This document shows, in pieces, positions 1-5,222 of a stretch of DNA of 8,666 bases. Every line of letters begins with the position of its first letter. Within the stretch, counting starts at the first letter, position 1. The notes beneath the pieces were generated by a model. It was given only the letters and a program-made list of their open reading frames with translations. It ran no database searches and was not told the DNA's origin. The position numbers and the translations under genes were made by a program. The DNA comes from Chloroflexota bacterium (GTDB taxonomy: Bacteria > Chloroflexota > Anaerolineae > Anaerolineales > UBA4823): assembly GCA_030669775.1 (NCBI GenBank), contig DAOVCZ010000066.1, forward strand, positions 1-8,666. The letters are read 5' to 3'.

Positions 1-7
1 AGCTTCA

Positions 8-418
8 ATGACAACAGAAATTGGATTTGAGGTGCGATTAAGCCAACCCTATGATAAAGCCCTAGAAAAAACAAAAGAAGCATTAATGGCCGAAGGATTT
101 GGTGTGCTCACATCGATCGATGTCAAAGCAACGCTGAAGGAAAAATTAGAAGTCGAATTCCGTCCATACTCAATACTTGGCGCCTGCAATCCCACATTAG
201 CTCACCGTTTGCTCATCCAAGAGGCTGTTGCCGGTTTGTTGTTACCTTGCAATGTCACTGTTGAAGCAGAAGACGACAATACTTCAACTGTTCGTATTGC
301 CAATCCACAGGTGATCCTCGGTGTCGGTTCCCTTGAGCAGAACCCAGAAATATCGGCTGTTGCTCAGGAAGCTCGTGCCAGGTTGGAGCGTGCTGCGGAG
401 GCTCTGTTATCCACATGA
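8..418 (+). CDS. DUF302 family protein
   Basis: This 136-residue protein resembles the DUF302 family, small alpha+beta proteins of unsettled biochemical role. The family-like core is at residues 30-62: GFGVLT, then an IDVKATLKEKL stretch, a V-E-F-R-P-Y segment and G-A-C-N-P (Cys60). It is followed by L-L-L-P-C-N around residues 77-82 (Cys81). The C-terminus (about 108-136) has the usual N-P-E-I...A-x-E-A-R-A-R-L helix. No signal peptide or membrane segment is seen, so it is probably cytosolic. The start is the first ATG, and length and N-terminus fit the family. Only 7 bases precede it in the window, so its ribosome binding site and any earlier in-frame start cannot be judged. Its TGA stop overlaps the next gene's ATG as ATGA, which suggests translational coupling to the pteridine-reductase-like gene. 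A pterin-related role is inference from position only. Confidence 0.82.
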   Translation: MTTEIGFEVRLSQPYDKALEKTKEALMAEGFGVLTSIDVKATLKEKLEVEFRPYSILGACNPTLAHRLLIQEAVAGLLLPCNVTVEAEDDNTSTVRIANPQVILGVGSLEQNPEISAVAQEARARLERAAEALLST

Positions 419-1140
419 GGCTCGCAGGAAAGAAAGTACTCATCACAGGCAGTGGTGTGCGGCTCGGTCGTGCCATGGCATTGGCGATCGCCCAGGCTGG
501 TGGAGATCTCGTTCTGCACTATAACCGCTCTCGCCAACCTGCCGAAGAACTCGAGGCGGAAATTCAAGCAATAGGAGGTCAGGCGTCGCTTGTCCAGGCC
601 AATCTTGCTGATCCTGAAAGCACCGCCCAGCTGATTATTCAGGTTAGCCACCTTGCGCCCCTGTACGCTTTGGTGAACAGCGCAGCGATCTTCAACCCGT
701 TGGATCTTCCATCAACAACTTTGGAGGCTTGGGAACAACACTTTAGGGTTAATTTGACAGCACCCTTCTTGCTCAGCCAATCCTTTCCATCATTAATCGA
801 TCCTGATGGACAGGGTCGTATTGTCAACATTCTCGATTGGCGAGCGTTGCGTCCTAGCAACGATCACTTTCCATACACAATTTCAAAAGCAGCGCTAGCT
901 GCCTTGACTCGCTCTCTAGCAGTCGCCCTGGCTCCAAATATTACTGTAAACGGCCTCGCCTTCGGAGCGATTCTGCCTCCCAGTGATGGCGCTGCAATGG
1001 ATAACATCTTGGATGATGTCCCTGCTGGTCGTTGGGCAAATCTTGAGGAGGTTGGAGAGGCATTGCTCTTCCTTCTCGATGGCCCCACTTACATCACCGG
1101 CGAGATAATCCACCTGGATGGAGGACGCCACTTAATTTAA
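415..1140 (+). CDS. Short-chain dehydrogenase/reductase, pteridine reductase (PTR1/FolM)-like
   Basis: This 241-residue NADP(H)-dependent SDR has a Rossmann glycine motif at 11-18, T-G-S-G-V-R-L-G. It fits the TGxxxRxG form known from pteridine reductases rather than the common TGxxxGxG. The H-Y-N-R-S-R stretch (35-40) matches the HYxRS segment of PTR1 that contacts the NADPH phosphate. The NSAA motif (88-91) and Asn113 are in their usual places. The catalytic trio appears to be Asp141, Tyr154 and Lys158 (YTISK). An Asp 13 residues before Tyr, replacing the usual SDR Ser, is how PTR1 and FolM are built. The C-terminus ends in the D-G-G-R-H-L cap. Length equals that of E. coli FolM (about 240). 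The enzyme probably reduces a dihydropterin or dihydrofolate; the exact substrate is inference. The usual P-G after the VNGLA strand reads F-G (residues 182-183). It is coupled to the DUF302 gene by an ATGA overlap and lies 55 bases before folB. Confidence 0.87.
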   Translation: MRLAGKKVLITGSGVRLGRAMALAIAQAGGDLVLHYNRSRQPAEELEAEIQAIGGQASLVQANLADPESTAQLIIQVSHLAPLYALVNSAAIFNPLDLPSTTLEAWEQHFRVNLTAPFLLSQSFPSLIDPDGQGRIVNILDWRALRPSNDHFPYTISKAALAALTRSLAVALAPNITVNGLAFGAILPPSDGAAMDNILDDVPAGRWANLEEVGEALLFLLDGPTYITGEIIHLDGGRHLI

Positions 1141-1195
1141 CTTACAACTGGAGTTAGATTTTTCAACCTTTATGTGAATTGAAAAGGAGATTTAC

Positions 1196-1549
1196 ATGGA
1201 TCAGATTTTCATTAAGGATTTGTTGGTACGTGGAATTATTGGCATTAATGATTGGGAGCGCGAAAAACCGCAAGACATTCTCATCAATATCGTCATCTCC
1301 GCCGATCTAACAAAAGCAGGTGAGACTGACGACATTTCATATAGTATTAATTACCGTACAATTGCTAAAAAAGCTCAATCCAGAGCGGAAACCGCTCAAC
1401 GCCTCACCGTGGAGGCTTTAGCAGCAGATATCGCTAATATTTGCCTCGAAGAGCCTGGAGTCTTGAAGGTTCGTGTCAAGGTAGAAAAACCAAATGCTGT
1501 TCGTTTTGCTCGTTCAGTAGGGGTAGAAGTTGAGCGCAGTAGAGAGTAA
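1196..1549 (+). CDS. folB: Dihydroneopterin aldolase
   Basis: FolB splits 7,8-dihydroneopterin into 6-hydroxymethyl-7,8-dihydropterin and glycolaldehyde in the cytosolic folate pathway. The 117-residue product has the family length and aligns with E. coli FolB without visible gaps at the key sites. Glu21 (in D-W-E-R-E), Tyr53 (N-Y-R-T-I-A), Glu73 (V-E-A-L-A) and Lys98 (V-E-K-P-N-A-V) fall where the active-site Glu, Tyr, pterin-anchoring Glu and catalytic Lys are expected. The N-terminal D-x-I-F-I-K-D-L opening and the C-terminal S-V-G-V-E-V-E-R strand are also typical. The ATG is preceded by AAGGAGA at 1184-1190 with a 5-base spacer, so the start is secure. No promoter stands out in the 55-base gap from the reductase gene, which suggests read-through from upstream. 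The last 20 bases overlap the folK start. Confidence 0.96.
   Translation: MDQIFIKDLLVRGIIGINDWEREKPQDILINIVISADLTKAGETDDISYSINYRTIAKKAQSRAETAQRLTVEALAADIANICLEEPGVLKVRVKVEKPNAVRFARSVGVEVERSRE
1519..1523 (+). promoter_or_regulatory. Ribosome binding site for folK (inside folB)
   Basis: AGGGG lies within the end of folB, 6 bases before the TTG at 1530. An in-frame TAG at 1524-1526 rules out any start further upstream. The site therefore supports the TTG as the folK initiation codon. Confidence 0.6.
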
Positions 1550-2048
1550 AGAAATTCATCAAGTCGTTATCGGAATTGGTTCAAATATTTCCCCCGCGGA
1601 GAATCTCATAAGTTCTCTGTACTTGCTCGGCAGGTTGGTTCCCATCGAGGCTGTTTCTAGTGTGTGGCAGACTCCGGCCTTGGGTTCTCCGGGTCCGGAT
1701 TTCCTCAATGCTGCTGCACTCATTTCAACTCAATTACCTATTGCAGAATTACGAAACGAAATCTTACGCCCGATTGAAAACCTGTTAGGTAGGTCCCGCA
1801 CAAAAGATCCTAATGCGCCGCGCACCATTGACTTAGATATCTTGATCCATGATGGTCAAATGTTGGATCAGGAGCTATGGAAGTTTGCTCACATGGGCGT
1901 TCCGGTTGCGGAGATTCTACCGACTTACACAGATCCCCTGTCAGGCGACCAGGCGATCGTTATCGCCGAACGCCTTCGAAAATCATCCACGATCAAAAAA
2001 TCTTCTTTAGAACTTCATCGGACCAGCCCCACGCGAGATATTGTCTAG
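1530..2048 (+). CDS. folK: 2-amino-4-hydroxy-6-hydroxymethyldihydropteridine pyrophosphokinase (HPPK)
   Basis: HPPK moves pyrophosphate from ATP to 6-hydroxymethyl-7,8-dihydropterin, the product of FolB, giving the substrate of dihydropteroate synthase. The 172-residue frame has the opening G-I-G-S-N motif (15-19). It also has the S-S-V-W-Q-T-P-A-L-G segment (43-52), the F-L-N-A-A strand (58-62), and A-P-R-T-I-D-L-D (96-103), whose Asp101 and Asp103 are the expected Mg-binding pair. The C-terminal part is less canonical. The usual P-H-P/R segment reads A-H-M-G-V-P-V-A-E-I-L-P, without an obvious equivalent of the common Arg. The only plausible start is TTG at 1530, 20 bases inside folB and two codons after an in-frame stop, which suggests coupled translation. 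The last 42 bases overlap the 3' end of folE on the other strand; that tail (about 159-172) carries no known motif. Confidence 0.93.
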   Translation: MSAVESKEIHQVVIGIGSNISPAENLISSLYLLGRLVPIEAVSSVWQTPALGSPGPDFLNAAALISTQLPIAELRNEILRPIENLLGRSRTKDPNAPRTIDLDILIHDGQMLDQELWKFAHMGVPVAEILPTYTDPLSGDQAIVIAERLRKSSTIKKSSLELHRTSPTRDIV

Positions 2049-2645
2049 AAACTCTTGTCGTGTCGCAATGCTGGTTCTAAATGCACCTAACATTGCTGAA
2101 GTCGTCATCCGGGCTTCGTGTTTTTGAACCCCGCGCATCATCGCACAAAGATGGATTCCCTCCACAACCACAGCCACGCCATGGGGATCAAGCAGTTCAT
2201 TGATAAAATCTGCCACCTGGCGGGTCAACCTTTCTTGAAGCTGTAAACGGCGGGAGAAAAAATCCACAACTCGCGGGATTTTCGATAATCCAATTACCTT
2301 ACCGCGCGGAAAGTAAGCCACATGTGCCCTGCCCATAAATGGGAGCAGGTGGTGCTCGCATAAACTGTAGAACTCAATGTCTCGGACCAATACCATCTCA
2401 TCATAAGTTACTTCAAACAAGGCATCATTTACCATCGCCACAGGGTCGATGCGGTACCCCATCAATAGCTCCTTATACATCTGAGCTACTCTTCCAGGAG
2501 TGCGGATTAAACCTGGTCTTGATGGTTCTTCACCAAATGCCTTTAACAGTTGAATTACAGCATCTTCGATGCTGGCTTCATCGATGTCATTCTCCATTAA
2601 CAATTCGGAGATTTCATAAAGCTTCTTATAATTTTCTTCACCCAT
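2007..2645 (-). CDS. folE: GTP cyclohydrolase I (type IA)
   Basis: FolE converts GTP to 7,8-dihydroneopterin triphosphate and formate, the entry step to folate and other pterins. The 212-residue protein has the family architecture. A helical N-terminus (1-40) leads to R-x-G-L-x-x-T-P-x-R (43-52), which precedes the catalytic domain. The zinc ligands are visible as Cys96 and His99 in C-E-H-H-L-L-P and Cys167 in H-L-C-A-M-M-R-G. Their spacing (3 and 71 residues) equals that of E. coli Cys110, His113 and Cys181. His98 and His165 correspond to the catalytic His112 and His179. G-L-S-K-I-P-R (119-125) and L-Q-x-Q-E-R-L-T (134-141) are the other signatures. The Zn-binding cysteines indicate type IA rather than the zinc-independent FolE2. 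The ATG has TGAGGAG at 2653-2659, 7 bases upstream. The gene faces the fol cluster and has its own promoter. Confidence 0.97.
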   Translation of the reverse strand: MGEENYKKLYEISELLMENDIDEASIEDAVIQLLKAFGEEPSRPGLIRTPGRVAQMYKELLMGYRIDPVAMVNDALFEVTYDEMVLVRDIEFYSLCEHHLLPFMGRAHVAYFPRGKVIGLSKIPRVVDFFSRRLQLQERLTRQVADFINELLDPHGVAVVVEGIHLCAMMRGVQKHEARMTTSAMLGAFRTSIATRQEFLDNISRGAGPMKF

Positions 2646-2674
2646 TTACGAACTCCTCAGATTAATTAGTAAGT

Positions 2675-2703
2675 AGTTTAACCTCAATAATCTTCAAAGT
2701 CAA
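2675..2703 (-). promoter_or_regulatory. Sigma-70-type promoter for folE
   Basis: Reading the - strand, TTGACT (-35, at 2698-2703, five of six consensus bases) is followed by 17 bases and then TAAACT (-10, at 2675-2680, four of six). Transcription would start near 2668, leaving a leader of about 20 bases that carries the TGAGGAG ribosome binding site. The leader is too short for a riboswitch. No experimental support is visible. Confidence 0.6.
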
Positions 2704-2743
2704 CGCAGGTCATTCTGCAATGTTCAGTAATAATTCACAGGAC

Positions 2744-2780
2744 AAAAAAAGATGGCGGAGTTTTAATAAACACTGCCATC
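2744..2780 (-). terminator. Intrinsic terminator after hpf
   Basis: On the - strand transcript a GATGGC/GCCATC stem (arms at 2775-2780 and 2751-2756) encloses an 18-base interior. A run of seven U (A run at 2744-2750 on the + strand) follows at once. G-C pairs at alternate inner positions may lengthen the stem. It begins 20 bases after the hpf stop. Read on the + strand no T-run follows, so it is one-directional. It insulates folE from read-through of the comF/hpf side. Confidence 0.8.
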
Positions 2781-2800
2781 TCATATATCAAACTGATTTG

Positions 2801-3364
2801 TCATCCAATTTCTGGCTCAATTAAACCATACGTTCCATCTCTTCGTTTATAAAGGACATTGATCGCATCTGTAGAGGCATTGTAAAAGACGAAGAAATCT
2901 TCATGTCCTAAGAGGCTCATTTGTTCGATCGCTTCAGATTCGTCCATTGGAGAGATAACAAAATGCTTTCTCCGGGCAATTAACGGGGGTTCAAAATCCT
3001 CCTCCTCGCTTTCCGGAAGCGGAACGACCTCAGCAGCAGATCTCCCATCACCTCTACCACGATTCCTCTTGCCCTTATAACGTTCGATTCGGCGCTGCAT
3101 TTTATCAAGAGCAATATCCAAGGCAGCATAGATATCGTCTGCTCTTTCCTCCGAACGAAGTATAAAACCTTTTCCACGAATAGTTAATTGGGCTACCTGT
3201 CTGTCAGACGCGCTACGGGCAGATTTTGCATATGCCAGGTCTACATGAGCTTCCTCGATATCATTTAAGTAACGGTCAAGTTTCGATACTTTCTTGGTGA
3301 CATAATCAGTGAGTCGATCTGTTACTTCCATATTTCTTCCAGTAATATCAATTTGGAACGTCAT
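2801..3364 (-). CDS. hpf: Ribosome hibernation promoting factor, long form (HPF/RaiA/YfiA family)
   Basis: Long HPF binds the small ribosomal subunit in the decoding region and dimerises 70S ribosomes into inactive 100S particles during slow growth or stress. The 187-residue length is typical of the long form. The N-terminal ribosome-binding domain (about 1-97) starts I-D-I-T-G-R-N-M-E-V-T and includes D-I-Y-A-A-L-D (77-83). A charged linker follows, first basic (97-108) and then acidic (118-125). The C-terminal dimerisation domain (about 129-185) has R-R-K-x-F, P-M-x-x-x-E-A-I-E-Q-M, L-L-G-H, F-F-V-F-Y-N-A and Y-G-L-I-E-P. An extra residue sits in LGHEDFFVF compared with the common LGHxFFVF. 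The start is well set: AGGAGGTG at 3370-3377 lies 5 bases before the ATG. comF-hpf adjacency is seen in many bacteria. A terminator follows, and expression may come from a weak promoter in the 150-base gap or from comF read-through. Confidence 0.96.
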   Translation of the reverse strand: MTFQIDITGRNMEVTDRLTDYVTKKVSKLDRYLNDIEEAHVDLAYAKSARSASDRQVAQLTIRGKGFILRSEERADDIYAALDIALDKMQRRIERYKGKRNRGRGDGRSAAEVVPLPESEEEDFEPPLIARRKHFVISPMDESEAIEQMSLLGHEDFFVFYNASTDAINVLYKRRDGTYGLIEPEIG

Positions 3365-3387
3365 GGATCCACCTCCTGAATAAATAA

Positions 3388-3416
3388 ATTTTGTCTTACT
3401 CCCCGAACACGATCAA
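3388..3416 (-). promoter_or_regulatory. Possible weak promoter for hpf
   Basis: On the - strand TTGATC (3411-3416) and CAAAAT (3388-3393) are separated by 17 bases; each matches four of six consensus bases. The implied start near 3381 gives a very short leader holding AGGAGGTG. This is the best candidate I see between comF and hpf, but chance is a fair explanation. Confidence 0.28.
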
Positions 3417-3433
3417 TCAGGTGTAATCCTGAT
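3416..3433. repeat. Perfect inverted repeat upstream of hpf
   Basis: ATCAGG and CCTGAT form perfect 6-base arms around TGTAAT. The repeat abuts the -35 hexamer of the possible hpf promoter, so it could be an operator. It is not followed by a T-run on the - strand, so it is not an obvious comF terminator. Function is unproven. Confidence 0.35.
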
Positions 3434-3514
3434 GGGGATAATAAGTGTATTGAATTGTTTACTACTGAGACCATTATCCATCGCTTCTAAGGTTCTATAG
3501 AAAACAGCTCAACC

Positions 3515-4231
3515 CTAACCTGTTCGAGCATATGTCATGCAATAAATATCGTCCGAACCTGCCGCAAGCAATGCGGTTGCGCAGGCGTCCAAGGTGGCAC
3601 TGCTTGTGGCGACATCATCAATAACCAGGATGCTGTGCTTCGAGACAATTTCCTGTTTCGCCTGAAAGGCATGTTTTACATTATCTCGCCGTTGATCAAA
3701 AGAGAGACCCACCTGGGATCGAGTTTCTCGTACCCTCTGTAATCCTTGAGTTTCACAAGGCACACCAGTTCTCAAAGCAAGCGGTCGTGCAATTAATACA
3801 GCTTGATTATATCCACGCTCTTTCAGTCGTGCAACCCCCAATGGCACTGGGATCACCATATCCACTTCCCAAGATAATGAGAACAATAATTCGATTAGTG
3901 GTTGGGATAGCACCAGCCCGAGACTGATATTCCGTCTGTATTTTAAACGCCGAACAGCTTCTCGAACAGGTCCATCATACAAGGCCCAGGAACGCAAGGC
4001 AGTGAAATTTGGTTTGGTCGATGAACAACGAATACACAACCCTGGGAATTCCCATGGCTGTCCGCAAATATTGCAAATTGGTGGCTCAATTAACTTGACT
4101 TGTTTCTGGCACTGTTCACACCAGTGTACTCCTCGCCGGCCACATCCCCCACAAGTTGGCGGGAATAATAAATCCAGGCTGCCCCACAACCACCTGTATA
4201 GGTGATATTCCGGCTGAGCCGGTCCGGGCAT
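3515..4231 (-). CDS. comF: ComF family protein (phosphoribosyltransferase-like, competence-associated)
   Basis: ComF proteins are cytosolic PRTase-fold proteins required for natural transformation in several bacteria, acting after DNA enters the cell; the same family includes GntX-like proteins. I start at the ATG whose first base is 4231, giving 238 residues. GGGGAAA (4236-4242) precedes it, and it lies 17 bases after the tadC stop. The frame is open to 4321, but that start would run 73 bases into tadC and add non-family sequence. The N-terminus has two four-cysteine clusters, Cys27/30/38/41 and Cys53/56/66/69, a likely double zinc ribbon. Then come the family segments V-x-x-L-K-Y (93-98), I-P-V-P (127-130), R-G-Y-N-Q-A (139-144) and R-S-Q-V-G-L (171-176) with R-x-N-V (182-185). 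The PRPP-binding loop V-I-D-D-V-A-T-S-S-A-T (203-213) is intact, with the Asp pair at 205-206. Placed after tadC, it is probably co-transcribed with the pilus genes. Confidence 0.9.
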   Translation of the reverse strand: MPGPAQPEYHLYRWLWGSLDLLFPPTCGGCGRRGVHWCEQCQKQVKLIEPPICNICGQPWEFPGLCIRCSSTKPNFTALRSWALYDGPVREAVRRLKYRRNISLGLVLSQPLIELLFSLSWEVDMVIPVPLGVARLKERGYNQAVLIARPLALRTGVPCETQGLQRVRETRSQVGLSFDQRRDNVKHAFQAKQEIVSKHSILVIDDVATSSATLDACATALLAAGSDDIYCMTYARTG

Positions 4232-4235
4232 AAGA

Positions 4236-4242
4236 TTTCCCC
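4236..4242 (-). promoter_or_regulatory. Ribosome binding site deciding the comF start
   Basis: GGGGAAA on the - strand sits just after the tadC stop and 4 bases before the ATG at 4231; its GGGG core (4239-4242) is 7 bases away. It favours this start over the longer in-frame ATG at 4321 inside tadC. Confidence 0.5.
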
Positions 4243-4248
4243 GTGATA

Positions 4249-5196
4249 TTAAAATCCGAGAATTCCACCTAGTGCAGATTGCATCAACATCAGTACCGCG
4301 GGGGTCATTAGCACAATGCAAATTGATGGAAAGATCAATATCGCCATCGGGATCAGCATTTTAATCGGTGCTTTTGCTGCGGCTTCTTCCGCTAACTGAC
4401 GACGCTTAATTCGCATTTGGTCAGCCTGGATTCGCAAAACTCTCGCCAGACTAACACCCAGCTGCTCACTTTGGATCACGGCCGCGATGAAGCTCGTCAT
4501 TTCTGAAACGCCTAGCCGCTCCGCCATATCCTTTAATGCATCCCTGCGCAGTTTCCCCAATTGTATCTCACGAATCACTCTTCCGAAAGATATCGCCACC
4601 ACATTGTCCCATTTTTCATACACTTTTGACATGGCAGCATCAAATCCTAAGCCGGCCTCGACACAAATCGTGAGTAGATCGAGAGCATCTGGCAACGCTT
4701 TGCGAACATCGCTCTGCCGCTTGCTGATCCTCCCTTGCAGCCACAGCTCTGGAAGGAAGAAACCCATTGCCGCAGCTGGAATTCCAATCAATAATCCTCG
4801 TCCTTTCAAGAAGCTACCTTCTGGAGCGATCGTGGCAACAAAAAATAACAATGCGCCCAGTGATAGTCCTGCTATTCGCAGCGCCCAGAAAACTGTCGCG
4901 TCCATACCTCCTGGGTTTCCCGCAAGTTCAAGTTTCTTTGTTGTTTGTTGGATCGCATTCTGGGGGGTAAAACGCAAAGCCAACTCACCAAGTTTTCTGG
5001 CAATTGGATAAAATATACGTTCTGTTATTGGCTGGGAGAGCTCGATCTCTTCGAGATCAGTTATCTCCCCCCTTGCTGCATAATCCGCGAGGCGATCCTG
5101 CAGCGGATCGACATCGCCGGCATCCCGCAAACCAATTATAATCATCACTACAGCTACAAGAATTACAGCACCGACAAGGACAGCTACCCAAAGCAT
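4249..5196 (-). CDS. tadC: Tad pilus inner-membrane platform protein TadC (type II secretion F domain)
   Basis: TadC is one of the two GspF-like membrane proteins that form the platform on which the TadA ATPase works to build Flp pili. The 315-residue protein starts with a strongly hydrophobic segment (about 3-23). A soluble region (24-100) contains an R-L-x-x-Y-A sequence seen in such proteins. Two further membrane segments follow (about 104-124 and 134-153). The T2SSF domain (about 165-280) opens with L-P-D-A-L-D-L-L-T-I-C-V-E-A-G-L-G (168-184). It includes G-R-V-I-R-E-I-Q-L-G-K and the acidic/basic helix pair typical of the family. A last membrane segment spans about 283-306. The ATG is preceded by AGGAGGT (5203-5209) with a 6-base spacer. 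It follows tadB by 26 bases and leads into comF after 17 bases. The tadC rather than tadB assignment follows gene order and the EAGLGFDAA motif. Confidence 0.93.
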   Translation of the reverse strand: MLWVAVLVGAVILVAVVMIIIGLRDAGDVDPLQDRLADYAARGEITDLEEIELSQPITERIFYPIARKLGELALRFTPQNAIQQTTKKLELAGNPGGMDATVFWALRIAGLSLGALLFFVATIAPEGSFLKGRGLLIGIPAAAMGFFLPELWLQGRISKRQSDVRKALPDALDLLTICVEAGLGFDAAMSKVYEKWDNVVAISFGRVIREIQLGKLRRDALKDMAERLGVSEMTSFIAAVIQSEQLGVSLARVLRIQADQMRIKRRQLAEEAAAKAPIKMLIPMAILIFPSICIVLMTPAVLMLMQSALGGILGF

Positions 5197-5222
5197 ATGC
5201 CTACCTCCTCACACCACCAAAC

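Noticed and set aside
110..123. A 14-base perfect palindrome, ACATCGATCGATGT, inside the DUF302 gene
   Set aside because: By length alone about half a copy is expected by chance in a window this size. It sits in coding sequence that encodes a family-typical stretch.
483..492. GGCGATCGCC, which matches the cyanobacterial HIP1 repeat
   Set aside because: Only one full copy occurs in the window, so it is not evidence of a HIP1-rich cyanobacterial genome.
1141..1195. A possible internal promoter between the reductase gene and folB
   Set aside because: No pair of hexamers with sensible spacing is convincing. The gap carries only the folB ribosome binding site.
1995..2020. A T6 run on the - strand just after the folE stop, as a possible folE terminator
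   Set aside because: The preceding sequence folds only into a 3-base stem, too weak for an intrinsic terminator, and the run lies inside folK.
3493..3502. The palindrome TTCTATAGAA just after comF
   Set aside because: It is only 10 bases long, has no loop or T-run, and is well within chance expectation.
4232..4321. An N-terminal extension of comF by 30 residues
   Set aside because: It would overlap tadC by 73 bases and adds sequence unlike the ComF family. The ATG at 4231 has a better-placed ribosome binding site.
4487..5011. A 174-codon open frame on the + strand antisense to tadC
   Set aside because: The translation has no recognisable domain and mirrors the tadC codons on the other strand. 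tadC itself is unmistakable.
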